In this document: positions 32,564-43,628 of the stretch, piece after piece
Position numbering within the stretch: the first letter of the stretch is position 1
Layout of the letters: every line of letters starts with the position of its first letter
Source: Rhododendron vialii
Lineage: Eukaryota > Streptophyta > Magnoliopsida > Ericales > Ericaceae
Length of the DNA stretch: 64,000 nt
Direction of reading: 5' to 3'
NCBI RefSeq assembly: GCF_030253575.1
Contig: NC_080568.1
Span: forward strand, 1,071,501-1,135,500
The notes under the pieces: generated by a model
What the model was told of the DNA's origin: nothing
The model's database searches: none
What the model saw: the letters and a program-made list of their open reading frames with translations, nothing else
Translations under genes and position numbers: made by a program

Positions 32564-35500
32564 TCATAAATGATTAGACATGCCGAGTTCTCGTCGAATG
32601 AAACAAAATTGTTCTTCACCAAGGGGTTTTGTGAAAATGTCCGCCAATTGCTTGTCGGTACTAATAAAGTTAAGTTCAATATCCCCTTTTTGAACATGAT
32701 CTCTTATAAAATGATGTCTAATCTCAATATGTTTTGTTCGAGAATGTTGAATCGGATTCTTGGTTAAGCTAATTGCACTAGTATTATCACATTTAATAGG
32801 AATATGATCATATTGCAAATTGAAATCCTCCATTTGTTGTTTGATCCACAATATTTGGGCACAACAACTTCCGGCCGCTACATATTCCGCCTCGGCGGTA
32901 GATAGAGCTACGGAATTTTGTTTCTTGCTATGCCAAGACACTAGAGAGTGCCCTAGAAATTGGCAAGTCCCACTTGTACTTTTACGATCAACTTTGAAAC
33001 CTCCAAAATTCGCATCCGAATAACCAATTAAATCAAATGCAACTCCACGTGGATAAAACAATCCTAAGTCATGAGAACCGCCAACATATTTAAAGATACG
33101 TTTAATAGCTTTTAAATGCGATTCTTTAGGACATGATTGAAATCTAGCACACATGCAAACACTAAACATTATATCCGGTCTACTTGCAGTGAGATAAAGT
33201 AATGAGCCGATCATACCTCGATACATCTTTTCATTGACGGCCTTACCATTCTCATCTTTGTCTAGCTTAGTTGATGTGCTCATTGGTGTGCTCGTTGGCT
33301 TTGATCCTTCCATGCCAAACTTCTTAATAAGTTCTTTCGCATACTTGGCTTGGTTGATTAGGATCCCCTCATTAGTTTGCTTGATTTGAAGTCCGAGGAA
33401 GAAGTTAAGCTCCCCCATCATACTCATTTCAAATTCACCTTGCATACACTTAGCAAACTCTTTGCACATATTATCATTAGTGGCACCAAAGACAATATCA
33501 TCAACATATATTTGAATAATGAGCATATCTTTACCTTTGGCTTTAATGAAAAGAGTAGTATCAATTTTTCCACGAGTAAAGCCATTGTCAAGCAAGAATG
33601 AACTAAGTCTATCATACCATGCACGTGGTGCTTGCTTCAAACCATATAGAGCTTTTGAGAGTTTAAAAACATGATCGGGGTATACATGATCTTCAAAGCC
33701 GGGAGGTTGTTTGACATAAACTTCCTCATTTATGAACCCATTCAAAAATGCACTTTTCACATCCATTTGATAAAGCTTGAAATTTTTGAAAGATGCAAAG
33801 GCAAGCAATATGCGAATAGCCTCTAATCTAGCTACCGGTGCAAAAGTTTCTTCAAAATCAATACCTTCTTCTTGATTATAACCTTGAGCAACAAGTCTAG
33901 CTTTATTCCTAACAATATTTCCGGATTCATCTAGCTTGTTACGAAAAACCCATTTAGTACCTATAATAGTGTGATCAAGAGGCTTAGGTACTAATGCCCA
34001 AACTTTATTCCTTTCAAATTGATTTAACTCATCTTGCATGGCCAAAATCCAATTTTCATCATCTTGAGCTTCCGGAAAGTTTTTAGGCTCAATTTGAGAA
34101 ACAAAAGCTTGATTTTCACAAAAATTTCTATGAGACGAGCGAGTGGTTACCCCTTTCGAAACTTCTCCAAGAATCAAGTCTTTTGGATGGTTTTGCACGA
34201 ATCTCCAATCCTTGGAAAGATCTTGGTTGTCTCCCATGGCATCTTGAGGTTGATTAATAACTTCATCTTCTTTGATTTGAGAGCTTTCTACTTGAGTATC
34301 ACCATCAACTTTTTCTTGAATTGTCAAGTCATGAATCTCATGTGTAATTTCTAAGTCATCATTATCAACAACATCCTTAGTAGCACAAGGATTAGATTCA
34401 TCAAAGGAAACGTGAATAGATTCTTCAACAAGATTAGTGCGCTTATTATAAATTCTATATGCTTTGCTAGTAAGAGAGTAACCAATAAAGATGCCTTCAT
34501 CCGATTTTGAATCAAATTTACCCAAGTCATCTTTTCCATTGTTTAATACATAACATTTACAACCGAAGGCATGAAAGTAATTAATGTTGGGTATTCTACC
34601 ATTCCAAAGCTCATAAGGAGTTTTCTTGAGGATAGGCCTAATTAAAACTCGATTCAAAATATAGCATGAGGTATTAACGGCTTCCGCCCAAAAATATTTT
34701 GGCAAAGAGTTTTCACAAAGCATAGTGCCGGCCATTTCTTCCAGAGTACGATTTTTTCTCTCTACTACTCCATTTTGTTGAGGAGTACGAGGTACGGAAA
34801 AGTTATGACCAATACCATGTTCATCACAAAACTTTTCATATAAAGAATTGTCAAGTTCTTTTCCATGATCCGTACGAATGTTAGAAATAACAAAGCCTTT
34901 TTCATTTTGAACTCTTCTACAAAGTTTAGTGAAATTAGGATAAGCCTCATTCTTATGAGCTAGGAACATCACCCATGTATATCTAGAGAAATCATCAACA
35001 ACAACAAGACAATAATAGTTTCCACAAAGACTTGGAGAGCGAGTTGGTCCAAACAAATCCATATGAAGTAATTGCAAAGGTCTAGTAGTTGAAACAACAT
35101 TTTTGGACTTAAAAGAAACCTTGGTTTGTTTTCCTTGTTGGCAAGGACCACAAAGTCTATCTTTTTCAAATTTGATTTTAGGAAGACCTTTTACCAAATT
35201 TTTTCTAGAGAGTTTTGAAATAGCATCCATACTTGCATGTCCTAGGCGCCTATGCCAAAGCCAACTATTTTCACTCAAAGCGGAAAAACATTTTATATCA
35301 CAATTACTTAAATCATTGAGATTAAAAACATATACATTTTCAAATCTTTGTCCAACGAAGAGTGTCTTGTTGCTTTTGACATTTTCAATGATACATTTGG
35401 ATTTTTCAAAGATAACACGATTTCCTCTATCACATAATTGACTTATGCTAAGAAGATTGTGTTTTAAACCACTAACAAGTAAAACATCTTCAATAATAGG

Positions 35501-35677
35501 AGAATTACCTATATCACCGATTCCTATGATTTTGCCTTTGTTGTTGTCTCCAAATGTGACATGTCCACCATCTTTAGACGAAAGAGAATTGAAAGCCCTC
35601 TTGTCACCGGTCATGTGTCTTGAACATCCACTATCAAGGTACCAACTTCCTTCCTTGAGAGAACTTTTGAAGCATAC
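32564..35677 (-). CDS. Copia pol: protease, integrase, reverse transcriptase, RNase H
   Basis: The open frame runs from just after a TAG at 35680-35678 to 32564, about 1,037 codons. The first Met is at 35614, but the protease active-site region ([13 protein letters not shown]) starts before it, so Met-35614 is not the functional beginning. Domains in order are protease DSG, the GAG-pre-integrase HRRLGHAS, integrase with zinc site (CGPCQQGK) and catalytic Asp and Asp/Glu segments ([28 protein letters not shown]), RT with YVDDIVFGA, and RNase H with GYSDANFGG and [10 protein letters not shown]. The pol frame is +1 relative to gag, so expression needs frameshifting, re-initiation or splicing. 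No internal stop was seen. Confidence 0.94.
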   Translation of the reverse strand, partial: VCFKSSLKEGSWYLDSGCSRHMTGDKRAFNSLSSKDGGHVTFGDNNKGKIIGIGDIGNSPIIEDVLLVSGLKHNLLSISQLCDRGNRVIFEKSKCIIENVKSNKTLFVGQRFENVYVFNLNDLSNCDIKCFSALSENSWLWHRRLGHASMDAISKLSRKNLVKGLPKIKFEKDRLCGPCQQGKQTKVSFKSKNVVSTTRPLQLLHMDLFGPTRSPSLCGNYYCLVVVDDFSRYTWVMFLAHKNEAYPNFTKLCRRVQNEKGFVISNIRTDHGKELDNSLYEKFCDEHGIGHNFSVPRTPQQNGVVERKNRTLEEMAGTMLCENSLPKYFWAEAVNTSCYILNRVLIRPILKKTPYELWNGRIPNINYFHAFGCKCYVLNNGKDDLGKFDSKSDEGIFIGYSLTSKAYRIYNKRTNLVEESIHVSFDESNPCATKDVVDNDDLEITHEIHDLTIQEKVDGDTQVESSQIKEDEVINQPQDAMGDNQDLSKDWRFVQNHPKDLILGEVSKGVTTRSSHRNFCENQAFVSQIEPKNFPEAQDDENWILAMQDELNQFERNKVWALVPKPLDHTIIGTKWVFRNKLDESGNIVRNKARLVAQGYNQEEGIDFEETFAPVARLEAIRILLAFASFKNFKLYQMDVKSAFLNGFINEEVYVKQPPGFEDHVYPDHVFKLSKALYGLKQAPRAWYDRLSSFLLDNGFTRGKIDTTLFIKAKGKDMLIIQIYVDDIVFGATNDNMCKEFAKCMQGEFEMSMMGELNFFLGLQIKQTNEGILINQAKYAKELIKKFGMEGSKPTSTPMSTSTKLDKDENGKAVNEKMYRGMIGSLLYLTASRPDIMFSVCMCARFQSCPKESHLKAIKRIFKYVGGSHDLGLFYPRGVAFDLIGYSDANFGGFKVDRKSTSGTCQFLGHSLVSWHSKKQNSVALSTAEAEYVAAGSCCAQILWIKQQMEDFNLQYDHIPIKCDNTSAISLTKNPIQHSRTKHIEIRHHFIRDHVQKGDIELNFISTDKQLADIFTKPLGEEQFCFIRRELGMSNHL

Positions 35678-35690
35678 CTACAATAGCACA

Positions 35691-37337
35691 TCAATTCTTG
35701 ACTTTTGGTACCCAAATCATCTTGGGTCCTTGAAGGTTAGCATTGATACGGTTCTTAGGAACCCAAACCTTTTTTGCATTAGAAGATGAGTATCCTTTCA
35801 TAGGACATGTAGGAGAAATATGACCAATTTTACCACAATAATGACATGTCAATTTAGAATGGCTAGAAGGAGGAACATCTTTTCCAAAAAGATTTTTGTG
35901 TTGAGTGGGATTATAACCAATTCCGGCCTTGTGAAAAGAAATCATTTGTTTTCCAAGAAGAATGTCTAAACTTTCTTTTCCATTAGTGAGTTTTGAAAGA
36001 GAATTAGTTAAATCATCAATTTGTTTTTCTAAAGATTCGTTTTTGGAAGTATCCTTCAAATACTCTTTTTCTTTTGCCAAAGAGGTTCTTAAACTTTCAT
36101 TTTCTTCCTCCAAAATATCTTTCTCTTCAATTAAATCATCCATTTCTAGTGAGAGATCTTTAGCAACCTTTTTAAGAAATTTGTTTTTAGAAACAACCTT
36201 TTCAAATTCAACTTTCAACTCTTTATAGGCAATAAACAATTCATCAAAGGAATAGGATGAGTCGAGATCTACCTCGTTTTCTTCGATGGCCATGAAACAC
36301 AAGTTAGCGACCTCTTGTTGCTCATCGTCCTCATCGGAGCTACTATCGTCACTATTGTCCCATGCGGCCATCATAGCTCTCTTTTTGTCCTTCTTTGAAT
36401 ATTTTTTGGCATATGGACATTCACTTTTGATGTGGCCGGGCTTCTTGCACTCGTAGCAAATGATTGGATCCTTTTTGCTACTTTCTTCTTTGCCTCCATC
36501 TTTTCTTGAAAATCCTCTGCCTTTGCGAGATGCTCTATTTTTGAGGAGTTTCTTGAACGTTTTTGTGATGAGCGCCATTTCATCATCCTCACTTTCGTTG
36601 CTTGAATCCTCCTTGCTTTTTGATTTGCTTGTTGTACTTTTGAAGGCAAGATCCTTAACTTTCTTCTCTTTTTCACCCTTGAGGTTGTGATGCATTTCCT
36701 CCGTCATGAGAGATCCCATGAGCTTGTCCATCGTGTATGTTGAGAAATCTTTGGATTGTAGGATGATGGAGGTGGTAGTGTCCCAATTGGTTGGCATGGA
36801 ACGGAGCACCTTCCTTGTCATTTCGGATTGACTGTAATTCTTTCCAAGAGCTTTTAAACCGTTAGTAATACTAGCAAATCTAGCAAACATTTGAGATATA
36901 GATTCATCCGGTTTCATTTTGAAGAGCTCATAGCTATGCACAAGAATATCAATTTTGGACTCCTTAACTTGACTATCTCCTTCATGTGACATTTCTAACT
37001 TATCCCATATTTCTTTAGCCGATTCACACGCGGAAACACAATCATATTCGTTGGGAGTAATAGCACAAAAAAAAAGGTTCATAGCTCTATAGTTCTTTTC
37101 TATTGAAGCCTTTTCCAAATGACTCCACTCATTATCTGATTTAGGCATAGTCTCTTCCCCAACTTTCTTAGTAGGAATAATGGGACCATTTTTGATAATT
37201 TTCCATAGATCATAATCCGTGGATTGAATAAAGATCATCATTCTATTTTTCCAATGAGAGTAATTTTCTCCGGTGAACAAGGGAGGTCTATTGGACGATT
37301 GACCTTCGATACAAGAAACATTACTAGTGGTTGCCAT
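35691..37337 (-). CDS. Copia gag, 548 aa
   Basis: The frame starts at the ATG 37337, 44 bases inside the PBS, and ends TGA at 35691. The N-terminal 230 residues are the UBN2-type Copia capsid (PPLFTGENYSHWKNRMMIFI). A CX2CX4HX4C zinc knuckle, CYECKKPGHIKSEC, lies at about 294-307, and a second, CHYCGKIGHISPTC, at about 498-511. Between them is an acidic patch (SDDSSSDEDDE) and a Glu/Lys-rich segment likely to form a coiled coil (about 365-470). Two knuckles and the coiled coil are more than in short Copia gags. The product would form the virus-like particle that packages element RNA. Confidence 0.93.
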   Translation of the reverse strand: MATTSNVSCIEGQSSNRPPLFTGENYSHWKNRMMIFIQSTDYDLWKIIKNGPIIPTKKVGEETMPKSDNEWSHLEKASIEKNYRAMNLFFCAITPNEYDCVSACESAKEIWDKLEMSHEGDSQVKESKIDILVHSYELFKMKPDESISQMFARFASITNGLKALGKNYSQSEMTRKVLRSMPTNWDTTTSIILQSKDFSTYTMDKLMGSLMTEEMHHNLKGEKEKKVKDLAFKSTTSKSKSKEDSSNESEDDEMALITKTFKKLLKNRASRKGRGFSRKDGGKEESSKKDPIICYECKKPGHIKSECPYAKKYSKKDKKRAMMAAWDNSDDSSSDEDDEQQEVANLCFMAIEENEVDLDSSYSFDELFIAYKELKVEFEKVVSKNKFLKKVAKDLSLEMDDLIEEKDILEEENESLRTSLAKEKEYLKDTSKNESLEKQIDDLTNSLSKLTNGKESLDILLGKQMISFHKAGIGYNPTQHKNLFGKDVPPSSHSKLTCHYCGKIGHISPTCPMKGYSSSNAKKVWVPKNRINANLQGPKMIWVPKVKN

Positions 37338-37380
37338 GGATCTTAACTCTTAGATGGTTAAATCTACAAACAAGAGCCGA

Positions 37381-37393
37381 GGCTCTGATACCA
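37381..37393 (-). promoter_or_regulatory. Primer binding site of the Copia element
   Basis: In element orientation TGGTATCAGAGCC begins two bases after the 5' LTR. It is complementary to the 3' end of initiator methionine tRNA, the usual plant Copia primer. Confidence 0.92.
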
Positions 37394-37395
37394 AT

Positions 37396-38367
37396 TGTTA
37401 CCCAAATTATGCAACCTAGAGGGGGGGTGAATAGGATTGCTAGTAATAATTACCAATAAAAATTTATCTCTAACAATATATGCAAACAATAAGTATGCAA
37501 TCAAAATAGAGAGATAGAGAGATAGAACCCGTTTATAGTGGTTCGGTCCGGATTTGTCCACGGTCCGGCCCTACTCCACTTCTCCTCAAGCAATTACTTG
37601 AAGGTTAGACTAATCTTTAAAAGATTACAACTTGTAAGTCTTGCGGGTGCTTACAAGAACCGAATGCCTCTAGCTTTCCCGAGGAGCTAGCACAACCGCA
37701 AGAATTTTCTCCGAAAACTTCTCAAAAACAATAACACCCAAATTCCAACCCGAATTTGGTCTTCTAAGCTTTCAAGTGTTTGACTCAAACACTCACTTAG
37801 GAAATACAAGTATGTGAAGAAGGTATGAAAATTATCGCTCACGACTTGTACAAATTTTCTCTCAAGAATAATATGAAAGTGGAAGAACAATGAGAATTTT
37901 TGGCTTTGATCTTTTGAGAATTTGCTCTTGCAATAATATGGAATGTTGTAGCTTGTGTATGTCTACTCATTAATGAGTTCTTGATGCCTTATATAGCCAT
38001 CCATATGCTTCCTAGCCGTTTGAAACTAGCCGTTTGAAAGAGTGGTCATCCGGGTGGTCGTCCGGTTGTCACAGCTTTCTGTTCAGACAGCCGGCTTGTC
38101 AGCCGGTTCGTCAACCTGTGGCTCACAATTTCATCTAAATAAATCCGTTAAAGCATGTATTGAGCTCAATAAAGTCTTTGTAAATATAAATCATGAATCC
38201 AAGAGACTTTATGCTATATTTCAAGGTCACGAAAATATTTAATTCGGGAATCGACTTTTCGATAATTTTGTTTTTGCCGAATAAAAATATCATTGAATTA
38301 ATCATCAAAATAATTAATAGAGATGCATATAAATTTTCACAAATTATAATGCATACATTTTTCAACA
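37396..38367 (-). repeat. 5' LTR of the Copia element, with promoter
   Basis: This is the upstream LTR in element orientation. On the minus strand GGCTATATAAGG (about 37988-37999) is a strong TATA-box candidate for element transcription. Sequence matches the 3' LTR at 29574-30545 with no difference found. Confidence 0.93.
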
Positions 38368-38644
38368 GTGTATAATTGATATTACTTAGAAAATCGTATA
38401 CGAAATATATTATCTTTAGAGCTATACATTCATCCCTTACCCTTCCTATCTAAACCCTAACTAGAATCCTATTGGAACTAAACCTCCACTTCCCTCCCAC
38501 ACTCCATCACCTCCACCCTTATCCTCCCACACTCCCACCTCTCTATGTTACTCTCCTAAAAGAAATCAAAGCCTGCCTAGCAAAAAGAAAAAAGAAAAGA
38601 AATCAAAGCCTCTCCCCATTCCCATTTTTTTTTCTTTCGGCAGA

Positions 38645-38684
<40 letters not shown>

Positions 38685-39598
38685 TCATCACCATCATCCT
38701 CCACCATCTTTTTTTTTATTTTGCCGAGAGAGAGGTTGCTGGAGGAAGAGAAAAAGAAGAAAGAAGAAAGAAGAAGATCGTTCCGTTGCCGCCGCCGATC
38801 ATCTCCATTCTTTTTAAAATCCTAGCTAGAACTCTAAGGATTAAGGTCGATATCTCATTACCCAATCGACGAAACGTAGATTTTAGGAACGAACGTTGAA
38901 ACCCATATGCATACTCGATGTCGATCTGGGCCGCCAAATCAAAACTCGCACACGCTACATGGGACCTCCCGGCCGCGAGCCTCCTCCCTGGGACAGAACA
39001 CGTTTTTAACTTGGATTTGATTAGTGATCTTTAATGACTTGCATTGTGACTGTTAACACTTATTTACTATTTTCTATTACGGGTATTAGATTAGTTAATG
39101 CATGTACAAAATTGTTTGGGTGAATTTCTTATAAGTAATGAGTTTACAGTATATTGTTTTTAAAAGCTCATGGATAAAAGACTTGAGAAGTTAATGACAC
39201 TTGGAAAATTATGTAAATGTATAGTTGAAAGAATAAAGTAACAGTTAGAAGAGTTTAGGTAAAACAAAGAATTTAATTGAAATAACACTATATATGTAGT
39301 TTAGTCAATTCAGTAGCGGAGTAACTTGTTAACTTCCATTTTGCAAAAAGAAATGTTAACAGGAATATAAGTTTTCGTCACATGCATACTATAAAAAAAT
39401 AAAAAGGTTTTATAAGTAAAAGAAATATTAATTTCACCAATATTAAGATGTATGTTTTTTTTTTTTTATTGAGACTGTAATCGACTACATCGGTAATATT
39501 ATTTGAAGAAGCCTAACAGAGTAACAGTACTAAAATTACTAAAGTATCCCTAAGGCTTACAAAATAACTTTTCAATCCTCAAGTATTATAGTTTACTA

Positions 39599-40171
39599 CA
39601 GTGTTCTAAATAGCGGCCGCCGAGGCCGCCTAGGCGCTTGGAGGTTTTCTGCCGCCACACCAATACCCCGTGGCGTTTGATTTGGTGCCCAGGGAGGTTT
39701 GGCGGTGTTTGGCGGCCGCCTTGGCAGCCATGGCGGTCTCGGCGGCCTTGGCGGTCTTAGCAGTCTTGGCGGCGTCGGCGGCGGCGTCTTTGGAGGCCTT
39801 TGGCGGCCTAAAATATATTATATCAAACTAATGGATCAAGTTTTGGAAGGGTATGGAGGAGAAGAGTTAGAGGAAGGAGATGAACTTTGAACTTGGCATT
39901 AGGGATCTCCGATCTCGTTTATTTCTACTTATTGTCTTATTCAACTTATTTGCTAGTTGCTACTACTTAATTTCATTTGGGTTTGTACATTAAACTTTGC
40001 ATTATGGTTATGTAAAACTTTGAACTTGCATTATGGATACATAGAATATAGTTTGATTGGATGATGGTTTGTTAAAAAAAAAAACGCCGAATTGTTTGGC
40101 GCCGCCTAGGCGACTTGGCGCTTGGAGGTGGGTCTCCGCCCTATTAGCGCCAAGCGCCATTTAGAACATTG
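39599..40171. mobile_element. Non-autonomous hAT element, 573 bp, GGCGGC-rich
   Basis: Ends are CAGTGTTCTAAATAGCG and, inverted, CAATGTTCTAAATGGCG. The flanks GTTTACTA (39591-39598) and TTTTACTA (40172-40179) are an 8-bp target-site duplication with one mismatch. Subterminal regions are rich in GGCGGC/GCCGCC. The Gly-rich open frame at 39699-39890 (GGLGGLGGLSSLGG) is a product of that composition and not a gene. Confidence 0.8.
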
Positions 40172-40609
40172 TTTTACTATAATGAACCTATGTGCAAAAT
40201 CCTAATGAAACCCAAAAGTCACAAGGACAAATTTGAATACTTTCTGTGAAATATTCTTGTGTCTGTTGAACTGTCGATAATGTATTGTTTCAATGACTTT
40301 TTATAAACTATTGTTATTATTGATCCACATGCAAATACTTTGGTATTGAAACATATCGAAATTGTTATGAAGTTAGTTTGGAAGTAAGCTCATTGGATAT
40401 GGGGTGTACGGTGGTTCAGTTATCCTGTATATGCGGCGATATTATGATCTGCTTTACTCGTTATTTGAAATGATTGTTTTGTCGATTGAACCAAGAACGT
40501 AGAAAGGACATTGTGGACATTGGAGGAGTTGTGGACTTGGAGAACTTATGTAGACGTTGTTTTGGTTGATGGAAAAAGGTAACAGATGAAAGGTTGTGGG
40601 CTTAACAAG

Positions 40610-40950
40610 ACTTCGGGGGTAGTCTGACTGGACCTCGTGTGATCGGGGGTAGCCTGGTAGGACTTTGAGGGCAGCCGGAAAGACCCAGTGTAGCTAGGGT
40701 GGCCAAACAGGACCTTAGGGTTAGCCTGACAGGACCTCAAGTATTGAGGATAGCCTAGCAAGACCTTGGGGGCAGTCTGATAGATTAGAATTGTGAGGGT
40801 GGCCAAGCAGGACCTCAGGGATAGCCTGACGGGACCTCAGGTATTTAGGGTAGCCTAGCAGGACTTTGAGGGCAGCCTAATGGACCTAGAATTGTGAAAG
40901 TAACCTACTAGGACCTTGGGATGTTGAGGATAGCCTAGTAGGACCTGTAA
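40610..40950. repeat. Degenerate minisatellite inside the Gypsy LTR
   Basis: Roughly ten variant copies of a 28-35 bp unit built on AGCCTG(A/G)CAGGACCT and GGGGGTAGCCTG lie in direct order. The divergence between units shows the array is older than the Copia insertion. Confidence 0.7.
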
Positions 40951-41543
40951 AGTATGTCCAATGAAATTCTGAGTTTGGAACGTGGTGAATATTATGGTGT
41001 TGGAATGATTATAGAAGTTGAGATTCTGGAATTTACTTAAGTTGATGGTTATATAATGAAATAAGTTTTGTGCTTTTCGATTTTTGCCTCCTTTTATTAT
41101 AAATGTGGTTATTTGTAGAGTAAGGGTTAATGGGTAAGATTTATCTACTGAGTTTCAAAACTCATTATAGTGTCGTTGGGCTGGCGTTTCATGCCAGGTA
41201 ATCAAGAAACCGAAGGGCAGAATCTATTGCAAGACGATCAGTTCCAGGGTGAAGACCTCTCAGCTGAGGAAGGGGAGTTTGTTAAGCCTTGGATGCCCTA
41301 TCCTTAGAAGCTTTGTTTATTTGACGTACTTTTAATTAAATTTTCATAAGTAATATTACAATTGTCAAACTCTATTTCATTTTGTTGGTTTGTAGGACAA
41401 TTAAGTAGGTTTGAATTTGGCATTTGATATTTTCGCTGCTAAACTCTGTTTAATAAAATTTTATTTCTTATATATCAATTTTATGAATTATTAAATCAGT
41501 TGAAAATGATTTAATTAACGTGTCCGAAAATTGGAGCGTTACA

Positions 41544-42155
41544 GAAAGGTAGACTTTTTCTTAAATACGAAATTAATCAATGAAAAAAAAAAAGAGTATC
41601 GCGCGAGAAGCAAGGGTTTTGCTAGGTTTCTTTGTAATTATGGAAAATGGGCAATGATATAGAATAAAGAAGGAAATTGAGTTTAGCACTCCAAAAATTG
41701 ATAAATGGGCTCTAAAACGACGTCGTTTTGTGTATTAATATAGTTCAGTTTTGGAGTTCCTCCATCAATTTTTGAAGTGTCAAAATCACAATCCAATAAA
41801 GAACCGTAAATAGTGTTATGTGGTGTACATTTGGAGCACATGAAATGGTGTACCCATTGTATATTTAAATTTCTTGGGAAATTACAGATATATGAAGTCA
41901 GTGCCGACGCAACTTTTTGAGAAATTACACATTTATGAAGTCAGTGCCGACGTATGCATGGCCTTGGTACCATATATTCTATTCTTTATACTAGTACTTG
42001 TCACTCCTATTTGTCTTGTGGATCAAGCTCTTTAATTTCTTTCAATATAAATTGACGTGAATCAACTCCAATTTCCTCAACAACTTTTGCCAAGTAACGT
42101 CTAACTACCTTCTCACTCTTTCATCCTATAACCATCTCTCTCTCTCTCTCCGGAA
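41544..42155 (+). promoter_or_regulatory. Spacer, small palindromic MITE and promoter of CAD1-like gene 3
   Basis: About 41677-41790 is a short element with imperfect inverted ends (TTTAGCACTCCAAAAATTGAT against an inverted TTTTGACACTTCAAAAATTG) around the palindrome AAAACGACGTCGTTTT. From 41815 the DNA parallels the gene 2 promoter. Two GCCGAC DRE/CRT cores lie at 41903-41908 and 41946-41951, 43 bp apart. An ATATAAAT box is at 42045-42052, and a CT-rich leader precedes the ATG. Confidence 0.5.
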
Positions 42156-43571
42156 ATGGATTCTGTAAAAGGGAACTGCCTTGGATACGCGGCAAGAGAT
42201 TCATCTGGGGTTTTATCACCTTTCCATTTTAGTCGCAGGTATATTTTCACATATGGTTAATCAAAATATTAGTACTAAATAGTAATTTAATTTCTCTATT
42301 ATTATGGTAAAAAGGGAAATGAGTACCTTAAATTTGTGGAGTACATTAAATTTATTTGTGACAACCCCCTTCCGCGATCCAAACACTTCTCCCATGCACT
42401 TATTCACATAATCCCTTTCTCACGTCACAATTCTCACTCTCGCTGATTTTCGTAGTTGGGAATGTGTTTGGAAGACACTTTCACGCTTGAGCTCCCGTTT
42501 GTGCTCACGCATGCACATGTGAATTACGTGACTTATAGATTATGCAATAGGAAATACGTACGTATAGAAAAAATATAATATTCACAGTCTAAATAGTTAC
42601 GGACGGTGAATTAGTTATAAGAGATATATAATGGTGTTTTCCAAGAGGATTAATTAGTTATAAGAGATATATCATGCTCCCGTTCGTGCTCACGCATGTA
42701 TTTTGAAGCTAACGAAATTTCTGTGATATTATCAATCGTTTTTTTAACCAAGAGGATTAATTAACAATGTGAAACAGGGCCATTGGAGTTGATGACATTT
42801 CAATTAGTATTACTCACTGCGGAGTTTGTTACGCCGAAGTCGTATGGACTAGGAACAAATTTGGAGATGCAAACTATCCTGTTGTGCCTGGGTAAGTATT
42901 TGTGACTCTATTTCATGATAAGTGTAAAACAACATTTCATCCGTCTTATTTTGTTCGGCCCTCTTCGCATATTCATGCCTTGAATCAGGTCAACAAAATT
43001 ATTTACTTCCGCAAACAATTTTTTGAAAGGGAAAGGCCTCTTCTGATTGGTAAATTAAATATGTTTTAAATAATTATTCAAGAAATTAAACACATTAGTT
43101 ATTGATCCGATCAAAGGCACGACTACCAAACACAGAAAAACGAGATGGGACGGAAGAAGTTTCATCAGTTATTACATCACAACATGCTAATTAATATTGC
43201 TTTTGACATATCTGAATATACATATTTCTAAGATCTCTTGGGTTTGATCAGGCATGAGATTGTTGGATTAGTGAAAGAGGTGGGGTCAAATGTGAAGGGC
43301 TTTAAAGTTGGGGACCATGTTGGAGTGGGAACTTACGTGAATTCGTGCAGAGATTGTGAATACTGTAACGATGGATTTGAAGTTTATTGCTCAAAGGGTG
43401 CTGTCTTCACTTACAACCATGTTGATGTGGATGGTACCATCACTAGAGGAGGATTTTCCACTTACGTTGTTGTTCATCAGAGGTAAGGGTTTTCTCGGTA
43501 TTTTTTTTTTTTTTCAGTCGTTAAGAATCTTGAATGAAAATTTTGTTTTGAGAATAGTGCATGGAAATTAA

Positions 43572-43628
<57 letters not shown>

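Larger units (their letters stand above)
29574..38367 (-). mobile_element. Complete Copia retrotransposon (Sirevirus-type), minus strand
   Basis: The element is 8,794 bp with 972-bp LTRs at 29574-30545 and 37396-38367. A perfect 5-bp target-site duplication GTGTA lies at 29569-29573 and 38368-38372. On reading the two LTRs side by side I found no difference, so insertion was very recent. The PBS TGGTATCAGAGCC (plus coordinates 37381-37393) matches initiator-Met tRNA. The polypurine tract AAAAAGGGGGAGAT abuts the left LTR at 30546. Gene order gag, protease, integrase, RT, RNase H identifies Copia. The long gag with two zinc knuckles, several internal polypurine tracts and extra DNA after pol suggest the Sirevirus group. 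A 637-bp solo LTR is nested at 31695-32331. gag and pol look intact. Confidence 0.95.
29463..41543. mobile_element. Gypsy-type solo LTR, split by a nested Copia element
   Basis: The outer ends are TGTAACGACCCG at 29463 and GAGCGTTACA ending at 41543, the TGTAACG...CGTTACA ends of plant Ty3/Gypsy (Tekay/Del-like) LTRs. The flanks GAGAG (29458-29462) and GAAAG (41544-41548) fit a 5-bp target-site duplication with one mismatch. Without the nested Copia (29574-38367 plus its GTGTA duplication) the LTR is about 3.28 kb: 29463-29573 joined to 38373-41543. No Gypsy gag-pol or second LTR is present, so it is a solo LTR left by LTR-LTR recombination. It contains a (GA)n tract (38650-38681), a hAT insertion and a degenerate minisatellite. 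Strand is not assigned. Confidence 0.7.

Noticed and set aside
39699-39890. Glycine-rich protein frame
   Set aside because: It lies wholly inside the hAT element and arises from GGCGGC-rich subterminal repeats; no promoter or family.
43573-43623. CRISPR-like or other regular repeat array
   Set aside because: It is a simple (GA)n microsatellite; no spacer-repeat structure anywhere in the window.
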